64,000 nucleotides of DNA, from NCBI RefSeq assembly GCF_963678635.1, contig NW_026971428.1:18834-82833 (forward strand). The letters are read 5' to 3'. The notes below the pieces were generated by a model, which made no database searches, was not told the origin of the DNA, and saw only the letters and a program-made list of their open reading frames with translations. This document shows positions 35,167-46,500 of this stretch, piece by piece (the stretch's first letter is position 1; every line of letters begins with the position of its first letter). The stretch comes from Symsagittifera roscoffensis (lineage: Eukaryota > Xenacoelomorpha > Acoela > Convolutidae). A program made the translations under genes and the position numbers.

Positions 35167-35451
35167 TTAAAATCTATCAACTCTATGGTTTGGATTTGAT
35201 TTTTGTGTAAAGAGAAACATGATAGCTTTATGACCTGCAAATAAAACTGTTGGATGTTTTGATCCAAGTATCAAAAATTCCTTTTCGGTTAGAGTGTGTA
35301 TGATAGCTGTGCATTCTCTCATAAGAGTAGAGAGCCGTAATTCAGCTTGTGTAAATAGGCGAGAATTTGCTGATATAAGATTCATTTTATATGTTCCATT
35401 GTGGGATTGTAGTAATGCTGCACCAATGCCAAAAAATGAAGCATCGCACAT
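35167..35451 (-). pseudogene. RNase H (copy B)
   Basis: Uninterrupted segment with MCDASFFGIGAALLQSHNG, SRLFTQAELRLSTLMRECTA and a following HKAIMFL stretch, matching the RNase H catalytic layout (Asp, Glu). It sits between RT and integrase. The interval 34461-35166 is the RNase H-integrase linker, with stops. Confidence 0.75.
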
Positions 35452-35459
35452 TGCTTAAA

Positions 35460-36645
35460 ATGGTTGATTGGGATCTCGGATTGTGTTTGAGATTTGTTCT
35501 GTGAGCCGTTTTTTGATTTCTTCAAATCGTGTTTGATGTTCTGTTGTCAATTCAAAATTATTTTGTTGTCTAAGGATGTTTCAGAATGGTCTTAAGTATA
35601 ATTGCATTTTTTTTGACGTATTTACTTAAGAAATTTAACATTCCAAGAAATTCTAGGATTTTCTTTTTTTTGAAGGTGGCTGGAGTTTTTGAATTGCATC
35701 AATTCTTCATTTCAGTGGGGTTATAGTGTTTTTCTCTATGATGTGTCCTAGAAATTTTACGCGTGTTGAAAAAAAATATGATTTATCTGGTGGTGCTTTC
35801 ATGTTTTCGTTTTCTGAATTTTGATGAAATTTTTCTAGAACTATGAACATTTCATCTTTTGTTTGTGATTGCATAAAGATATCGTCTGAATTGGTGATTG
35901 CCTTTCTTTTTATTGAGTATAAGTGGTCTAAAAAATTTGCTCATAAATGCTGAGTCCTATGGATATGCCATAGAATAATCTCTTAAAATCGTATTGTTGA
36001 TTTCCAATAACGAATTGTGTTAATCGTGTTGATTGTTCTTCTAGTGGCATTTGATTATATGCACTATTCATGTCTGCGGTTATGAAGTATTCACCGTTCA
36101 TTTTTGTTAGAATTACTTGGTTCTATTGGCCAATCAGATTTAGATTCATCAATGAGTGAATTGAGATATCTAGCGTCTAGAACTATTTTCAGTGATTCTC
36201 GTTTGGCGAGAATAATAACAGGGTTAATAAAGGTGTTTCCTTTTGGCTGTTCTTCTTTATTTACAGGAGACATGATTTCGTATTGTTCTAGAATGTCGAG
36301 TAATCTATTAACTTTGTCATGTAAGTGAATTGCTACTTTGCTTGCTCTTTGTTTTTTTTTAGAAATGCGTCAGGTTTCAAGGGTAGATGTAGTGGTGAAT
36401 TTATCTCTTAACATCAAACTCAGATGTTGGATAAGCTGTTGCACAAACTGTTGGATAGCTGTTGGATAGCTCAACAATAAATCGACTAGTTTTTCAAATT
36501 CATTTTGTGTGCTTTGAGAGTGTTGAAAATTTAACATTGTCAAGCGTTTTTGTTGTTGTTCTGTATAGTGTGATATTTTGAATGTTGCTTTAAAATAAGG
36601 TGTTTTTGTGAAATAGTTTGTGTTCCTTTTTTCATTGCTTATCAT
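35460..36645 (-). pseudogene. reverse transcriptase (copy B)
   Basis: Segments in order: the N-terminal part at 36645-36370, INPVIILAKRESLKIVLDARYLN (split by frame, about 36250-36175), and the catalytic box reading SDDIF with MQSQ after it (about 35865-35900). The F/L residue before DD is altered but both aspartates are kept. Multiple frame breaks. Confidence 0.75.
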
Positions 36646-37269
36646 ATTATTTATTTATAAGTCCTCGTCGAGAATTTTCGATTGACATTTATCTAGTATT
36701 TGTAATATATTATTTACTCTGTATGCTACTTCTTTTGTGGGGGCAGTTGTTGCATTGGTTTCACAATATCCTAGGAGTCCTAAAGGTAGGTTTATTTTCT
36801 ATGGTGAATTATTACAAACATGTAGAGAAATGAAATCGGAATTTGAGTTTTTCATGTATTTTATGAATGAAATTGTTACCCCAAAGAATTTGTGAATTGG
36901 TCTAATCTCAAGGTCAGGCATATAGAGATGTTGCCTATGCCTATTTTGATTTTCGTCGTATTGGTGTACTTGTTTGATCGGAAATTCGTAAATGTATCCT
37001 GAGAGTGGTTTAAGATGTTTTCTTTTTTCATTATAGATGGGGTAAGACTTTGAAAAGAATGGTGGTTGTTTGTTCATTCTTTGGAAGAATATTAAAGCTG
37101 TGTTTTGCATTCTTGTATAATTATTTTTTATATTAGTTTTGCTGTCTAATCTATTAGTAGTTGGAATGTATTTTGTGATGAATGGAATTCCAATAAAATT
37201 ATGTTTTAATTTGTGACTTGGAATGTTTGTTTAAATGGTTTATTTAGGAGTTTATTTTGTTCAATTGTT

Positions 37270-37512
37270 TTAGTGGGAACAAGGAAGAGAGACAAAAATT
37301 TCTCTGTAATTTGTTAAGGTTGAGTCTTGTGCTGTTGCTAGCCTACTGGCTGTTTTGATAGGTGTTAGTTTGGGGTGTAGAATTTTGATTTCATTCCAAG
37401 TTGGAATCATAATGATATTTAATTCTGCTCCAGAGTCTATTAAAAAATCTATTTCAAGGTCTGATGGTTGAAATTTTTTACTTTGGACTTTCTGAAAGAG
37501 GGGAGAGTCCAA
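37270..37512 (-). pseudogene. aspartic protease (copy B)
   Basis: FLIDSGAELNIIMIPTWNEI (about 37455-37400) is a retropepsin active-site segment with DSG instead of DTG. The surrounding 80 codons are open. Located between gag and RT as expected. Confidence 0.75.
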
Positions 37513-37519
37513 ATTTTCT

Positions 37520-38525
37520 CTTCTGGTGGTTGTTTTGGTATATTTTGGTAAATGTGATTTGTATTAGAACATGGTACTTGTTCTTTTTCAGGTTCGTGTA
37601 ATCTCGTTACTTCATTTACTATTTGTTCGATTGGTATGTTACTTTTTCGAGGTCTAGTGTGATAATCTAAAAGTAATTCCAAGTGATTTTCAAGAATATG
37701 TGAATGAAAAGGTTGCTCCTATGTAACAGTTTCATAGTCATTTTCAACTTCTATCATGTTGACTAAAATTGTGATTTCTGTATCACTTTCACTCTCTGTA
37801 GATTCGCAATTAATGTGATTTAATTGTAATTCATTAGTTTCTGAGTTGCCATTACCAGGGGGGTCTGAATTTGTTTCTTCAGTTGTTTGTACTTGATTTA
37901 TTTTTCTCTGATGTTTTGGTGTATTGCTTCTGTATTCTTTTTGAGAATCTGGATAACGTGTTTTATTTCTATTAGGTGATTGAGAGTAGTTTCTCTGTCT
38001 ATCGTTATAGTTTGAATTCCTATTTTTATGAATTTTTTCGTGATCTATTTTGATAATTGTTATAATTAGATCTTTGGTGATTTGATCTGTTATTTGAGTA
38101 ATCTCGTGATCGATTATTATATCGTTGATTTCGATTAGACGAATAGCTTATGTTTCTATTGCTGGAATAATTTCTGTGTCTATTGTACGATGAAGTTCTT
38201 GATCTATCATTTGAATAGTGTCTATTCCTAGAGTGTGAATGGGAACTGGCGTCAAACGAATAACTTGGTCTATTTGAGTTTGATCGTAAATAATTATTTC
38301 GATATTGAGTATTTCGACTGGGTGATCGACTATATCTGTTTTGTGAGCAATTACGTGAATTCCTTTGTCTGGTGATCTACCTCTGTATTTAGAGTTATAA
38401 GGTGATTGATTTTTTGAATAATTTGAGCTGTTTGAAAGCGGTTTTTCAGAGCTAATACTACTGTGAATTTTTTATTTGGTAGGTTTTGATTTTTTTTCAT
38501 GTACTAATGAAAAAAAAAATTTTGT
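37520..38525 (-). pseudogene. gag C-terminal, R/S/N-rich tail (copy B, truncated)
   Basis: The minus-strand translation is rich in R, S, N and Y (for example RSRDYSNNRSNHQRSNYNNY at about 38070-38130) and lacks CCHC zinc knuckles. A basic low-complexity nucleic-acid-binding tail is inferred. The rest of gag is missing because the copy ends at about 38525. Confidence 0.5.
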
Positions 38526-38529
38526 ATTT

Positions 38530-39020
38530 TTTCGACCACTGCGACTAATTTTTTTTCGACCACCGCGACTAATATTTCGACCACCGTTACTAACTTTTCG
38601 AACGCCGCGACTATTTTTTTGACTGCTTCAACTAATTTTCGAGCGTCAAGACTAATTTTTGACCGCCGCGACTAATTTTTCGACCACCGCGACTAGTTTT
38701 TCGACCGCCGCGACTAATTTTTCGACCGCCGCGCCTAATTTTTCGACAGCAGCGACTAATTTTTTGAACGCCATGACGGATTTTTTGACCACCGGGACTA
38801 ATTTTTTGACCGCCGCGACTATTTTTTCGACCACCGCGACTAATATTCGACCACCATTACTAACTTTTCGACCGCCGCGACTAATTTTTTGACTGCTCCA
38901 ACTAATTTTTGAGCGTCAAGACTAATTTTTGATCGCCGCGACTAATTTTTCGACCACCGCGACCAATTTTTCGACCGCCGCGACTGATTTTCCGGGACAG
39001 ACAAAGTCGAAAAGTTAGTC
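38530..39020 (-). repeat. minisatellite, right arm of foldback
   Basis: The same 20-21-bp unit in inverted orientation (CGACCGCCGCGACTAATTTT), about 22 copies. The frames that stay open through it give T/A/N/F-rich or V/K/A-rich peptide repeats that are by-products of the unit length and should not be called proteins. Confidence 0.85.
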
Positions 39021-39108
39021 GTGGACCTCGACCCGCGGACTGCGTGTTCTTTCTCCTGCCAAGAACCAACTTGGCATAATTTTTGCTATTTGCATTGGTT
39101 GGCCTTAG

Positions 39109-39344
39109 GGCGGGACAGTGTGCAAGCCAAGTACCAGGTGAGCTGCCCAGTTGATGGCAAAGGGGGCAAGAAGGTGGAAGAGAAGAAGGAGCTGGAGTTG
39201 GAGGGCGAGGAAGATGTGGCGCTGCTGGATCAAATCAGGAGCAGGTTTAAGGCCAACACCCTCACCCAGTTCAGTCTGCACGTGTTTGAGGAGCAGCTCC
39301 AACAACTGGATTACACCAAGTCCGGAGTACTGACCAAGAAAGAG
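39109..39344 (+). CDS. host gene exon, EF-hand protein (downstream exon)
   Basis: Begins after acceptor GGCCTTAG (ends 39108) and completes, in phase 1, the codon started at 23866; the join gives HAKTG followed by RDSVQAKYQ. Encodes a K/E-rich linker (GKGGKKVEEKKELELEGEED), then LLDQIRSRFKANTLTQ and FSLHVFEEQLQQLDYTKSGV. DYTKSGVLTKKE fits the 12-residue EF-hand loop with D at 1, T at 3, S at 5, G at 6, L at 8 and E at 12, so calcium binding is plausible. The exon probably ends at GAG|GCAAGT, a GC-AG type donor (39345), phase 0. No next exon could be placed with confidence in the remaining window. Confidence 0.7.
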
Positions 39345-39702
39345 GCAAGTGAACATCCACCACCAACGCCATAACCGTTCATCTACTACTTTTTCCAAAA
39401 CAAATCTCTCTCTCCTTCATATTGGCTCTGCTCCTGCTTCCGATTTAATTTTTCAAAAGAAAGTCAATGAAAGAAGAAAGAAGTTTCATTTCTATCAGGC
39501 CGACAATACTAGAGAAATCGATAAAAAGTGTTCAAAAAATCTGGAACAAAATGCAATGAAACTTAAGAACCGTCCCACCTAGCGGACTGTATATAAGTAT
39601 GCGTCGCTTATAGATGCGTCCTGAGAACTTGGCTTTTAATTTTAGTAATTCCAGAGTCATATAAGTTCCTTGGCTTCAGCTAGAATTTTCTTTTTGCGAT
39701 CT
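39345..39702. other. intron-like interval
   Basis: No feature supported beyond the GC donor at 39345. An open frame to 39582 has a skewed composition and no splice support. Confidence 0.4.
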
Positions 39703-39970
39703 CCCGGGTTGACCAAAATGTGCAACCATACGTCGCACCATGCATGGTTCCATGGAATCCATGAAAAATTGCCGACGTATTTGTAAAAATAAAAAAATAA
39801 CGCATTTTCCATGCATGACGCGACGTATGATTCCACATTTTTTAAAGAATGGGGACTTCAAATTTGACAATATTGATACTTTTACTAGGGCTGTTGATAA
39901 TTTATATGTCACCATCGAAGCTTGCAATGTATGGTTACTATGGTATCATGCATGGCGCGACGTATGATTT
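39703..39970. mobile_element. hairpin MITE-like fragment
   Basis: Starts with CCCGGGTTGACCAAAA, the same end as the element at 20908-21940. Contains CATACGTCGCACCATGCATGG (split at one mismatch; 39728 on) and inverted counterparts CCATGCATGACGCGACGTATG (about 39810-39832) and CATGCATGGCGCGACGTATG (about 39947-39967), so it can fold into a long hairpin. No coding potential. Confidence 0.5.
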
Positions 39971-40082
39971 GCATGGTGAAAATTTTTGATTTTTTACCAA
40001 CAGCTTGCATAATGATGAGAAACCGTTTTAATACTAATCTACTCCATTAAAAAGGAAACTTGGAAACTTATATATATCTTTA

Positions 40083-40185
40083 CAAGATCTTGCAAGAATC
40101 TTGCAAAATCTCAGCAAGATGCACATACACATTGTCAAGAATCATGCAAGAATTCCGCAAGATCGTGCAAGATAACCATTGACTA
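40083..40185. repeat. CTTGCAAGA-type short tandem repeat
   Basis: Several irregular copies of AAGATCTTGCAAGAAT-like units within 100 bp. The remaining interval to 40495 shows nothing else. Confidence 0.5.
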
Positions 40186-40495
40186 GGGAATAACTTTCAT
40201 TATATTGGTGACTGATCAAAGAAAACCCGCGACGCTTCCTGCGTACTGAAATGAATGTAGCCAAAATCAATTCGATCTCAGCATGAACGTTCAACAAACT
40301 TCTGGTTAAAAACTTAGTAAAACGAGACTGTTCCTATCCGATCTTGCAGGGCCTTTGGAGCAGTAATAACATGAAAAAATTAATTGTAATCAAAAAAATT
40401 GAAAAGAAAAAAATTAAAATATGAGGTTTTTGTAAATCATCCTCCCACAGACCACTGAAACAACAAAGTGATAGATTCAGCTCCTAGTAACAAGT

Positions 40496-40882
40496 TGAGT
40501 TTAGGCCTGGGGTAGCTTACTTATAGAGTATATTCAGTACACGGTCTGTTCGTCACGCTATCTTTTTTTCGACCGGATATATATTCGTGCAACTTCATAG
40601 TCTAATGCCAATCTTAATCTTACTCTTATATCTCCTAGTCTCCATAGCTCTAGTGTAAACTGGTATTTGCGGTTTAGGTTTATGGAACTTGTTCCAAAGG
40701 AGAACAACTGTCTTCTAAGATTATTTCAAATTGTTCTGGTGCTGAAACTACAAGGAGTTTCAGCACTAAAAATAACTTTCAGTGTTATTTATGGATCATG
40801 ATTGGTTAGTATGTAATTTTTTATAGAGACATTTTTATCAAAAGCATGATCGATTAGAAATGGTAGTTTTAAACTGGTTCCA
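40496..40882 (-). repeat. 3' LTR of copy C
   Basis: 387 bp, plus-strand start TGAGTTTAGGCC and end CTGGTTCCA, with all family boxes recognisable. Confidence 0.8.
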
Positions 40883-41959
40883 CTCATCCGGAAAAATGCA
40901 GTTGTCCGTGTTTCAGAAGTGGGTCTCGTTTTATCATGGGTCGTCTTGAGTGATCGTGCCGAGATTTCAGATCGATGCAATGATGTGTCAATTTGAGAGC
41001 GAGCCTAGGTGCAAGATGAAGATTCACCTTTCTATGTGAAGTGCCAAAAGACTAGGCTCTGAATGTGAGATCAACATTGATTTTGCCATAGTTCTTTTTT
41101 TCAATGGTTTCCTTCGCCGCGATCTTGGGTCAATACTTCAAATGCTGCGAGGGTTGTCACCACGACAACAAACCAATAGATTTGCCATTCCAGAGTCTAT
41201 TTTGGTTGTTTTCAAGATTCGCTCCTCCTTGAGCACCTCCCGTCAAAAATAGAGTGTGGGTCGTATGCGTGGTGTAGCCCGGTGGATTGGGCCGGCTATA
41301 GAGCATGCTCAGCACGTTCTACTGGGTGGTGAGGCCAGCGAGGGAGTATAGCTCTACCGTCTCTTTGAGCAGTGTCCCTTTTTGTGGTCAATTTTTTTTT
41401 ACCAGGGGTTGTTCTGTTTTTTGCCTTGTTTTTTTTTCTTATTAAAAACAAGTTGTTTTGTTTTGGTTTCTTTTGGCTTTTCATTGTTTCAAGTGATTTT
41501 GATGAAAAATGAAAGAGGGTTTCAAAGGAATAATTTATCCAGTTTTAATCTGAGTTTAATCTCGTCTGAGTACCGTGGGGCTTTCTTATACATGCGGTTG
41601 ATTTTGTGTTGTTGGTAAGCTGCGTTGGTTAGTTCAAGCTTTAGTTATAATTCCTTCCGACCGGTTTATAGAAAAGTTAGAAACGCGTGCAAACAAGTTG
41701 GAGTTGTTATCAGTTAAACTTGAATTTTGAAATTCTTCATTGAACAATACTACGTGGGCGAGTTGTGCGCGTTTACTGGAACGAGTGTGTGAAATATGGG
41801 CGGGTAAACAGATTATTTTGAAATATACAAAAAAAGCTTACATAAAAAGGTTGCTTTCGTAATTTATTTTCATTTTATTAATTAACTGCTTCGAACTGTT
41901 AGAATTTTAATGCGGAGTTATTTTCCAGCGTTGATTATTTTTCTAATGAACAAAATGTT

Positions 41960-42800
41960 CTGCTTGTTGAGGGCTAGTATTGGGTCGTCCTCATTTGGGA
42001 TGTTTTCCATATATAGGGTTAATGCATGGTCGTAATGATTGATTGAAAATTGGTTGGCTTGTTGTTCTATAAATTGATTGCGAGTCTGGTTTAATCCGAT
42101 GGTGCTGAACTGTTTCGTGAAGTGCAGTGGTTAGTTTATGAAGAAAAGAGTGACATAGTTCATTGTCTTCGGGTGTGTTGTTCAAGGGAAGGCCTAATGG
42201 GATAGTAGGTTGTCCAAAAGAGTGTAGGAAACAGGACGTTTTCGTAAACGTATAAGTTTTGTTGATTGTAGTCACCGGTCGAATAGTATGTACATTGATG
42301 GAAAAATGGTAAGTTTTGAAGTAAAAAATTTTTGGCGTTAGAATGTTGTTGATGATGGGCATTTAGTCGGGATCCTTGTGGACGGCTAATGAGAAAATGG
42401 GGTGAAGGGTTAGGATGTTTTCCTTTAAAAATCCTTGGTGCTCTGGCGGGTGCAAAAAGGACTGAACAAAATGAGGATTCGGTTGCTGAGGCTGAGTGTG
42501 TTAGTTGGTGAAGTTTCAATTCAATTTTTGTGTCATGATGGTCTTGTTGTTATTGTTATAAAATTATCTAATTCATGTTCAAATTGGTTATCGGTCACGG
42601 GGCTAGTTGCATCGGGTTGATCATTTGACATTGGGAAAGGATAGGGGTAGCATCAGTGTATGAAGAGGGGGAAGGAGAGAATTCATTGGGAAGCTGGTAA
42701 GTAAGGTGTTGGAAATGTGGTTTCTACATCTGAGTTATTAATATTAGATTTGATATTAAGAACCGTTTGAGTTGAGTCGTCTAAACCCATGCGTGGTGAA
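41960..42800 (-). pseudogene. ORF4 remnant, copy C
   Basis: Minus-strand fragments aligned by position with copies B and D, including the HQLTHSASATESSF region and the C-terminal stretch. The N-terminal start MS.QIG is missing, and several frame breaks are present. Confidence 0.45.
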
Positions 42801-42860
42801 TAGAGGAAAAACTGTAAGTCTAAATTTTTAGTCAATCATGCAAGGGAAATCTTAGGTGAG

Positions 42861-43590
42861 TGAAACACTTCATTGGATATCTTTAGAAGAGGTCAAACTC
42901 AACCAAATCTTCACAAGCTCTAATTTGTAGTAAAGTCTCACTTGTAAGCAAATGAAAACTGTTTCCGTATCCCCGATCCAAAATTTCCTCAACATTTTTT
43001 TTCTTTGAAACAAATGAAAACCCGTTTTTTTCTCGAAAGAATCTTAGACACAGCGAAATCTTTTCAAAAATCTCTGATTCTGTTATTCTCAAGTTCTCTC
43101 CAATCCGAAAGATCTATGATTAATCGTTTTTTTCTATGATTGTTTTCAACTTTTGGAATAGGTTACTGTTTCCGTGTAATGACTTATAGGATAGATTTCT
43201 GTGTAATGACTTCTCATAAAACTCTAAGTGTCATTGTGTAGATTCTAGAAGTTGATGACATCATTTTCTCGAGAGAAAACTTTTCTCTGTTCTATGGAAG
43301 TTTCTCGGTTCAGTTTTTGATTATTTTAAAAATTTGTTGCCAAAAAAAACGATCAGAGGACTACATTTAGAAGCTTGATTTTAACGAGACGCTCGGCTTA
43401 ACTTAGTTGGAAAGGATTCAAAAATTTCAATACTCATACTTGAATTTGCTCAAAATTGTTGATTTTTACCTTGATTGTTCGGTAACTAGGAACGTGTCAT
43501 TTTTTCTTTGAACCTCTAGCATATATCAAACTTAATTGTTTTTTAATATGAAACACTTTCAATATTTTATGTAAATTTTAACGCGTGTAC
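42861..43590. other. non-coding interval
   Basis: Unique-looking AT-rich sequence between copy C and the repeat series; no gene or repeat identified. Confidence 0.4.
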
Positions 43591-46500
43591 GAAAAATTAC
43601 TCGGATTTTTTTTTGCAAGACGCAATTATCGATTTGGGTTTTCCAACAAGTTCGCAAATTACTAATTCATTTTTACGAGGGGCAAATTTTTTTGAAATTT
43701 TTGGTAAGTGTGCGAAGTTAATGACATCGTTTTCTCGAGTGAAAACTTTCACTGTTCTATGGGTTTTTCTCAAAATAATTAGGAAAGTTTTAGCACATGC
43801 GAAAAATGCTAAAATTAAAACGCGTTAAAACGCTAAAAAAACGCGTTAAACTATTGTTAAATAAACTTCGATTTTATTGAGTTCTAGTGCTATTCCCTAT
43901 CTTAAAACATTTTATTCGGATGTTTTTATCAACATAAAAGCCAAAATTGGATTCCTTAACAATCAAATTAAGAACAAAGAAATACATTGAATTTAATTAT
44001 TAACAATGTAAAAAAAACTTGTTACAGTTTTCTTTAAATTACGAATTATTTTAATGAAATTTTTTAAATAAATGCGAAAATTTGTTGATTTTTTAAAAGT
44101 GTGCTCAGCATTTTTCAAAAAGTAATCAACATGCAGAAAATGGTTTGATTTTCTAACAAGTTAGCAAAAATTTTCATGTTTTTTTTTTGCGTGAAATTTA
44201 GGTTTTTCGTGGTTTTTTGAAAAATCTATGCAAAAACCCTTTTTTTTGTTGGTAATGAGAATGCAAAGAAAGAATACAAAAAAACTTTATCGTAAGAAAC
44301 TGCTTATTTTACTTCTAAAAATTAATCAATATTGCTGACTTCGAGTGCTATTCGCTTTTTAAATACGTTGTTTTTCCTATGTTTTGCATCAACATACACG
44401 AAAAATTAGATTTTTTAACAACCAAATTAAGAACAAAGCAATTATTAGATTTCAATTATTATTAGTTCGAGAAAGATTTTTAGCAATTTTATTTCAATTG
44501 CAAAATAACTTACTAATTTTTTTTTTTGAAAAAATGCTCTTTTTAAATTTTTTTTAAGTGTGTACTAAAAACATTATGAAAAAAATTGCATCTAGCCAAA
44601 CTTGATTTGATTTTTTAACAAGTGTGCAAAAACTTTCATGAATTTTTTTTTGAGTGATGCAAGTTTTTTTGATTCAACAAAAAAGATTCAAAAACCTAAC
44701 TTCTTTTTCTTAAGCATATGCAAAAAACGCAAAAAGATATTGTAGAAAACGTGTTGAATTACTGTTAAAACTTGAATTTTTAATTGTGAGAATCTTGATA
44801 GGTTCGGTACCAATTTCGAATTAGTTGCATTAACTAGGTCGTTCTATGAAGATTAATTTTAACTTTGGGATAGATTGCTAAACTTTTGCTAAATTTTATT
44901 GTACGACACTGCGTATTTCCTTGCTAAGAAAGAGTCGATATTCGGTATCTTGATACGTTGTTTTTCTGATGTTTAAGATCAACATAAATGCAAAAAATGG
45001 ACTTTCTAACAATCAAATTAGGAACTAAGAAACTCTTAGAATTTAAATATTTTTTATCCATGAAACTTTTTTTTTAGTTTTCTTTTCAATTGCGAAAAAA
45101 TTTAAAGATTTTATTTTGAATGCGCAGTTTTCTTTGATTTATTTAAAATGTGTGCTTAAATTATATTGAAAAGTTTTGCAAGATGCCAAAAATGTTTTGA
45201 ATTTTTAACAATTGTGCGAAAAGTTCTGGAATTTTTTGTGTATGATTCATGATTTCTTGTGGTTAATAAAAAAAATATGCGAAAACCTAACTCTCTTTTT
45301 AAGCATATGCAAAAACGCAAAAGTTTAATTTAAAAAAATGATTTAAATTTTTGTTAAAAAACATTGACAGTTAAACTCGAGAATCTTCATAGAATTGGTA
45401 CCAATTTCGAATTGGATGCAGTAACTCGTTCGCTCTACTATGATTGGTTTCAAATTTTGAAATAGATTTCCGTTTCTTCTGAAAAGTTTTTGTTTATGTT
45501 GTTGGAATGAATTTAACCGTAATAGGTTTTCGAAAGATTTATGCAAAAACCCAGTTTGTTGTTTCTATTGAAAATTTTATTGTAAGAAACTGCTTATTTT
45601 ATTGCTAAGAAATATTCGACATTGATAATTTTGAGTGCTATTTGCTATCTGAAAACGTTGTTTTTCTGACGTTTCGGATCAACATACATGCAAAAATTGG
45701 ATTTTTAACAATCAAGTTAGGAAGTAAGAAACTCTTAGATATTAATTATTAAAATTGTAAGAAATTAATTTAAGTATTTTTTTTATGCGCAGTTTTCTTT
45801 GATTTTTTTAAAATGTGTGCTGAAATTTTTACTAAAAATTTTGCAACAAGCCAATTTGTGCTAAAATTTTTTTGAGATTTTTGTTTATCATGCAAGTTTT
45901 TCTTCTGTTTTTTAAATAAAATTATGCACAAAACCTTACTTCTTTTTCTTAAGCGTATGAAAACAACGCAAAAGATTATTGTAAAAAGTGTTTTAAACTT
46001 TTGTTGAAAAAACTTTAAATTTGATTAATTCTAGTGATAATTTTTATCTTATTACACTGTTTTTCTGATGTTTTTGATCAACTTACATGCAAAAAATGAA
46101 CTTTTTAATTATAAAATTAGAAAAAAAAAATTCATAAATTTCAATTTTCAATAGCGCAAGAACATTTTGTTACTGATTTTTTTAATGCAAAAAATTTTCA
46201 TATAATTTTTTCTTAAAATGCAAATTTTTTTGATCTTTTTAGAACTTGTGCGCTGAACAATGTGAAAAACAATTCCTGGTGCAAAAAATTAGTAAAATTT
46301 TAATATGTGTGCAAAAAGTTTCAAGGTTTTTTATAATGTGTAAAGTTTATTGTGAAATTCTTCACAAGATGACAAAATTGATTTCATTTTTTACCAGGTC
46401 TGCAAAAGAGTGTTACACTATTTGCAATATTGTACAGCAGCTGAGTTCTAAAAACTTAGAAAGTTCTCAAACGAGCGCAAAGCTGGTCTTTCCTCTATCG

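Larger units (their letters stand above)
24951..38525 (-). mobile_element. env-class Ty3/gypsy retroelement, copy B
   Basis: Most complete internal copy: 3' LTR (24951-25327), 3' region, ORF4, env-like gene, integrase, RNase H, RT, protease and gag tail, all on the minus strand. It is truncated inside gag at about 38525, with no 5' LTR before the minisatellite resumes. About 13.6 kb is present, so the full element must exceed this, which is large for Ty3/gypsy. It inserted in the right arm of the foldback element; the base run before it is ATTTT. All genes are interrupted. Confidence 0.85.
23941..39034. mobile_element. foldback-like element with minisatellite arms, split by copy B
   Basis: Outer ends are inverted: GGGTCGAGGT at 23941-23950 and ACCTCGACCC at 39025-39034. 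Between them are long arms made of a ~21-bp tandem unit (roughly TTAGTCGCGGCGGTCGAAAAA): one orientation at about 23985-24830, the opposite at 24896-24950 and 38530-39020. The short central loop is about 24835-24895. Copy B (24951-about 38525) interrupts the right arm, so the original element was about 1.5 kb. Similar strings CGTATTCTTTCT (23911-23922) and CGTGTTCTTTCT (39043-39054) flank it and may be a diverged target duplication. It lies wholly inside the intron of the EF-hand gene. Drosophila FB elements have comparable tandem-repeat arms (known); kinship is not implied. Confidence 0.6.
40496..42860 (-). mobile_element. env-class retroelement, copy C (3' fragment)
   Basis: 3' LTR (40496-40882), 3' region with the conserved block (about 41221-41380) and part of ORF4 (about 41960-42800), then an abrupt loss of similarity near 42860. 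No env or pol. It could be a truncated insertion or a deletion derivative. Confidence 0.75.

Noticed and set aside
38400-38530. 5' LTR for copy B
   Set aside because: None of the family LTR boxes is present; the copy stops within gag sequence where the minisatellite resumes.
38652-38892. Open frames encoding repetitive ATNFSTAAT / KLVAAVEKL peptides on both strands
   Set aside because: They are translations of the 21-bp minisatellite, whose unit length is a multiple of three.
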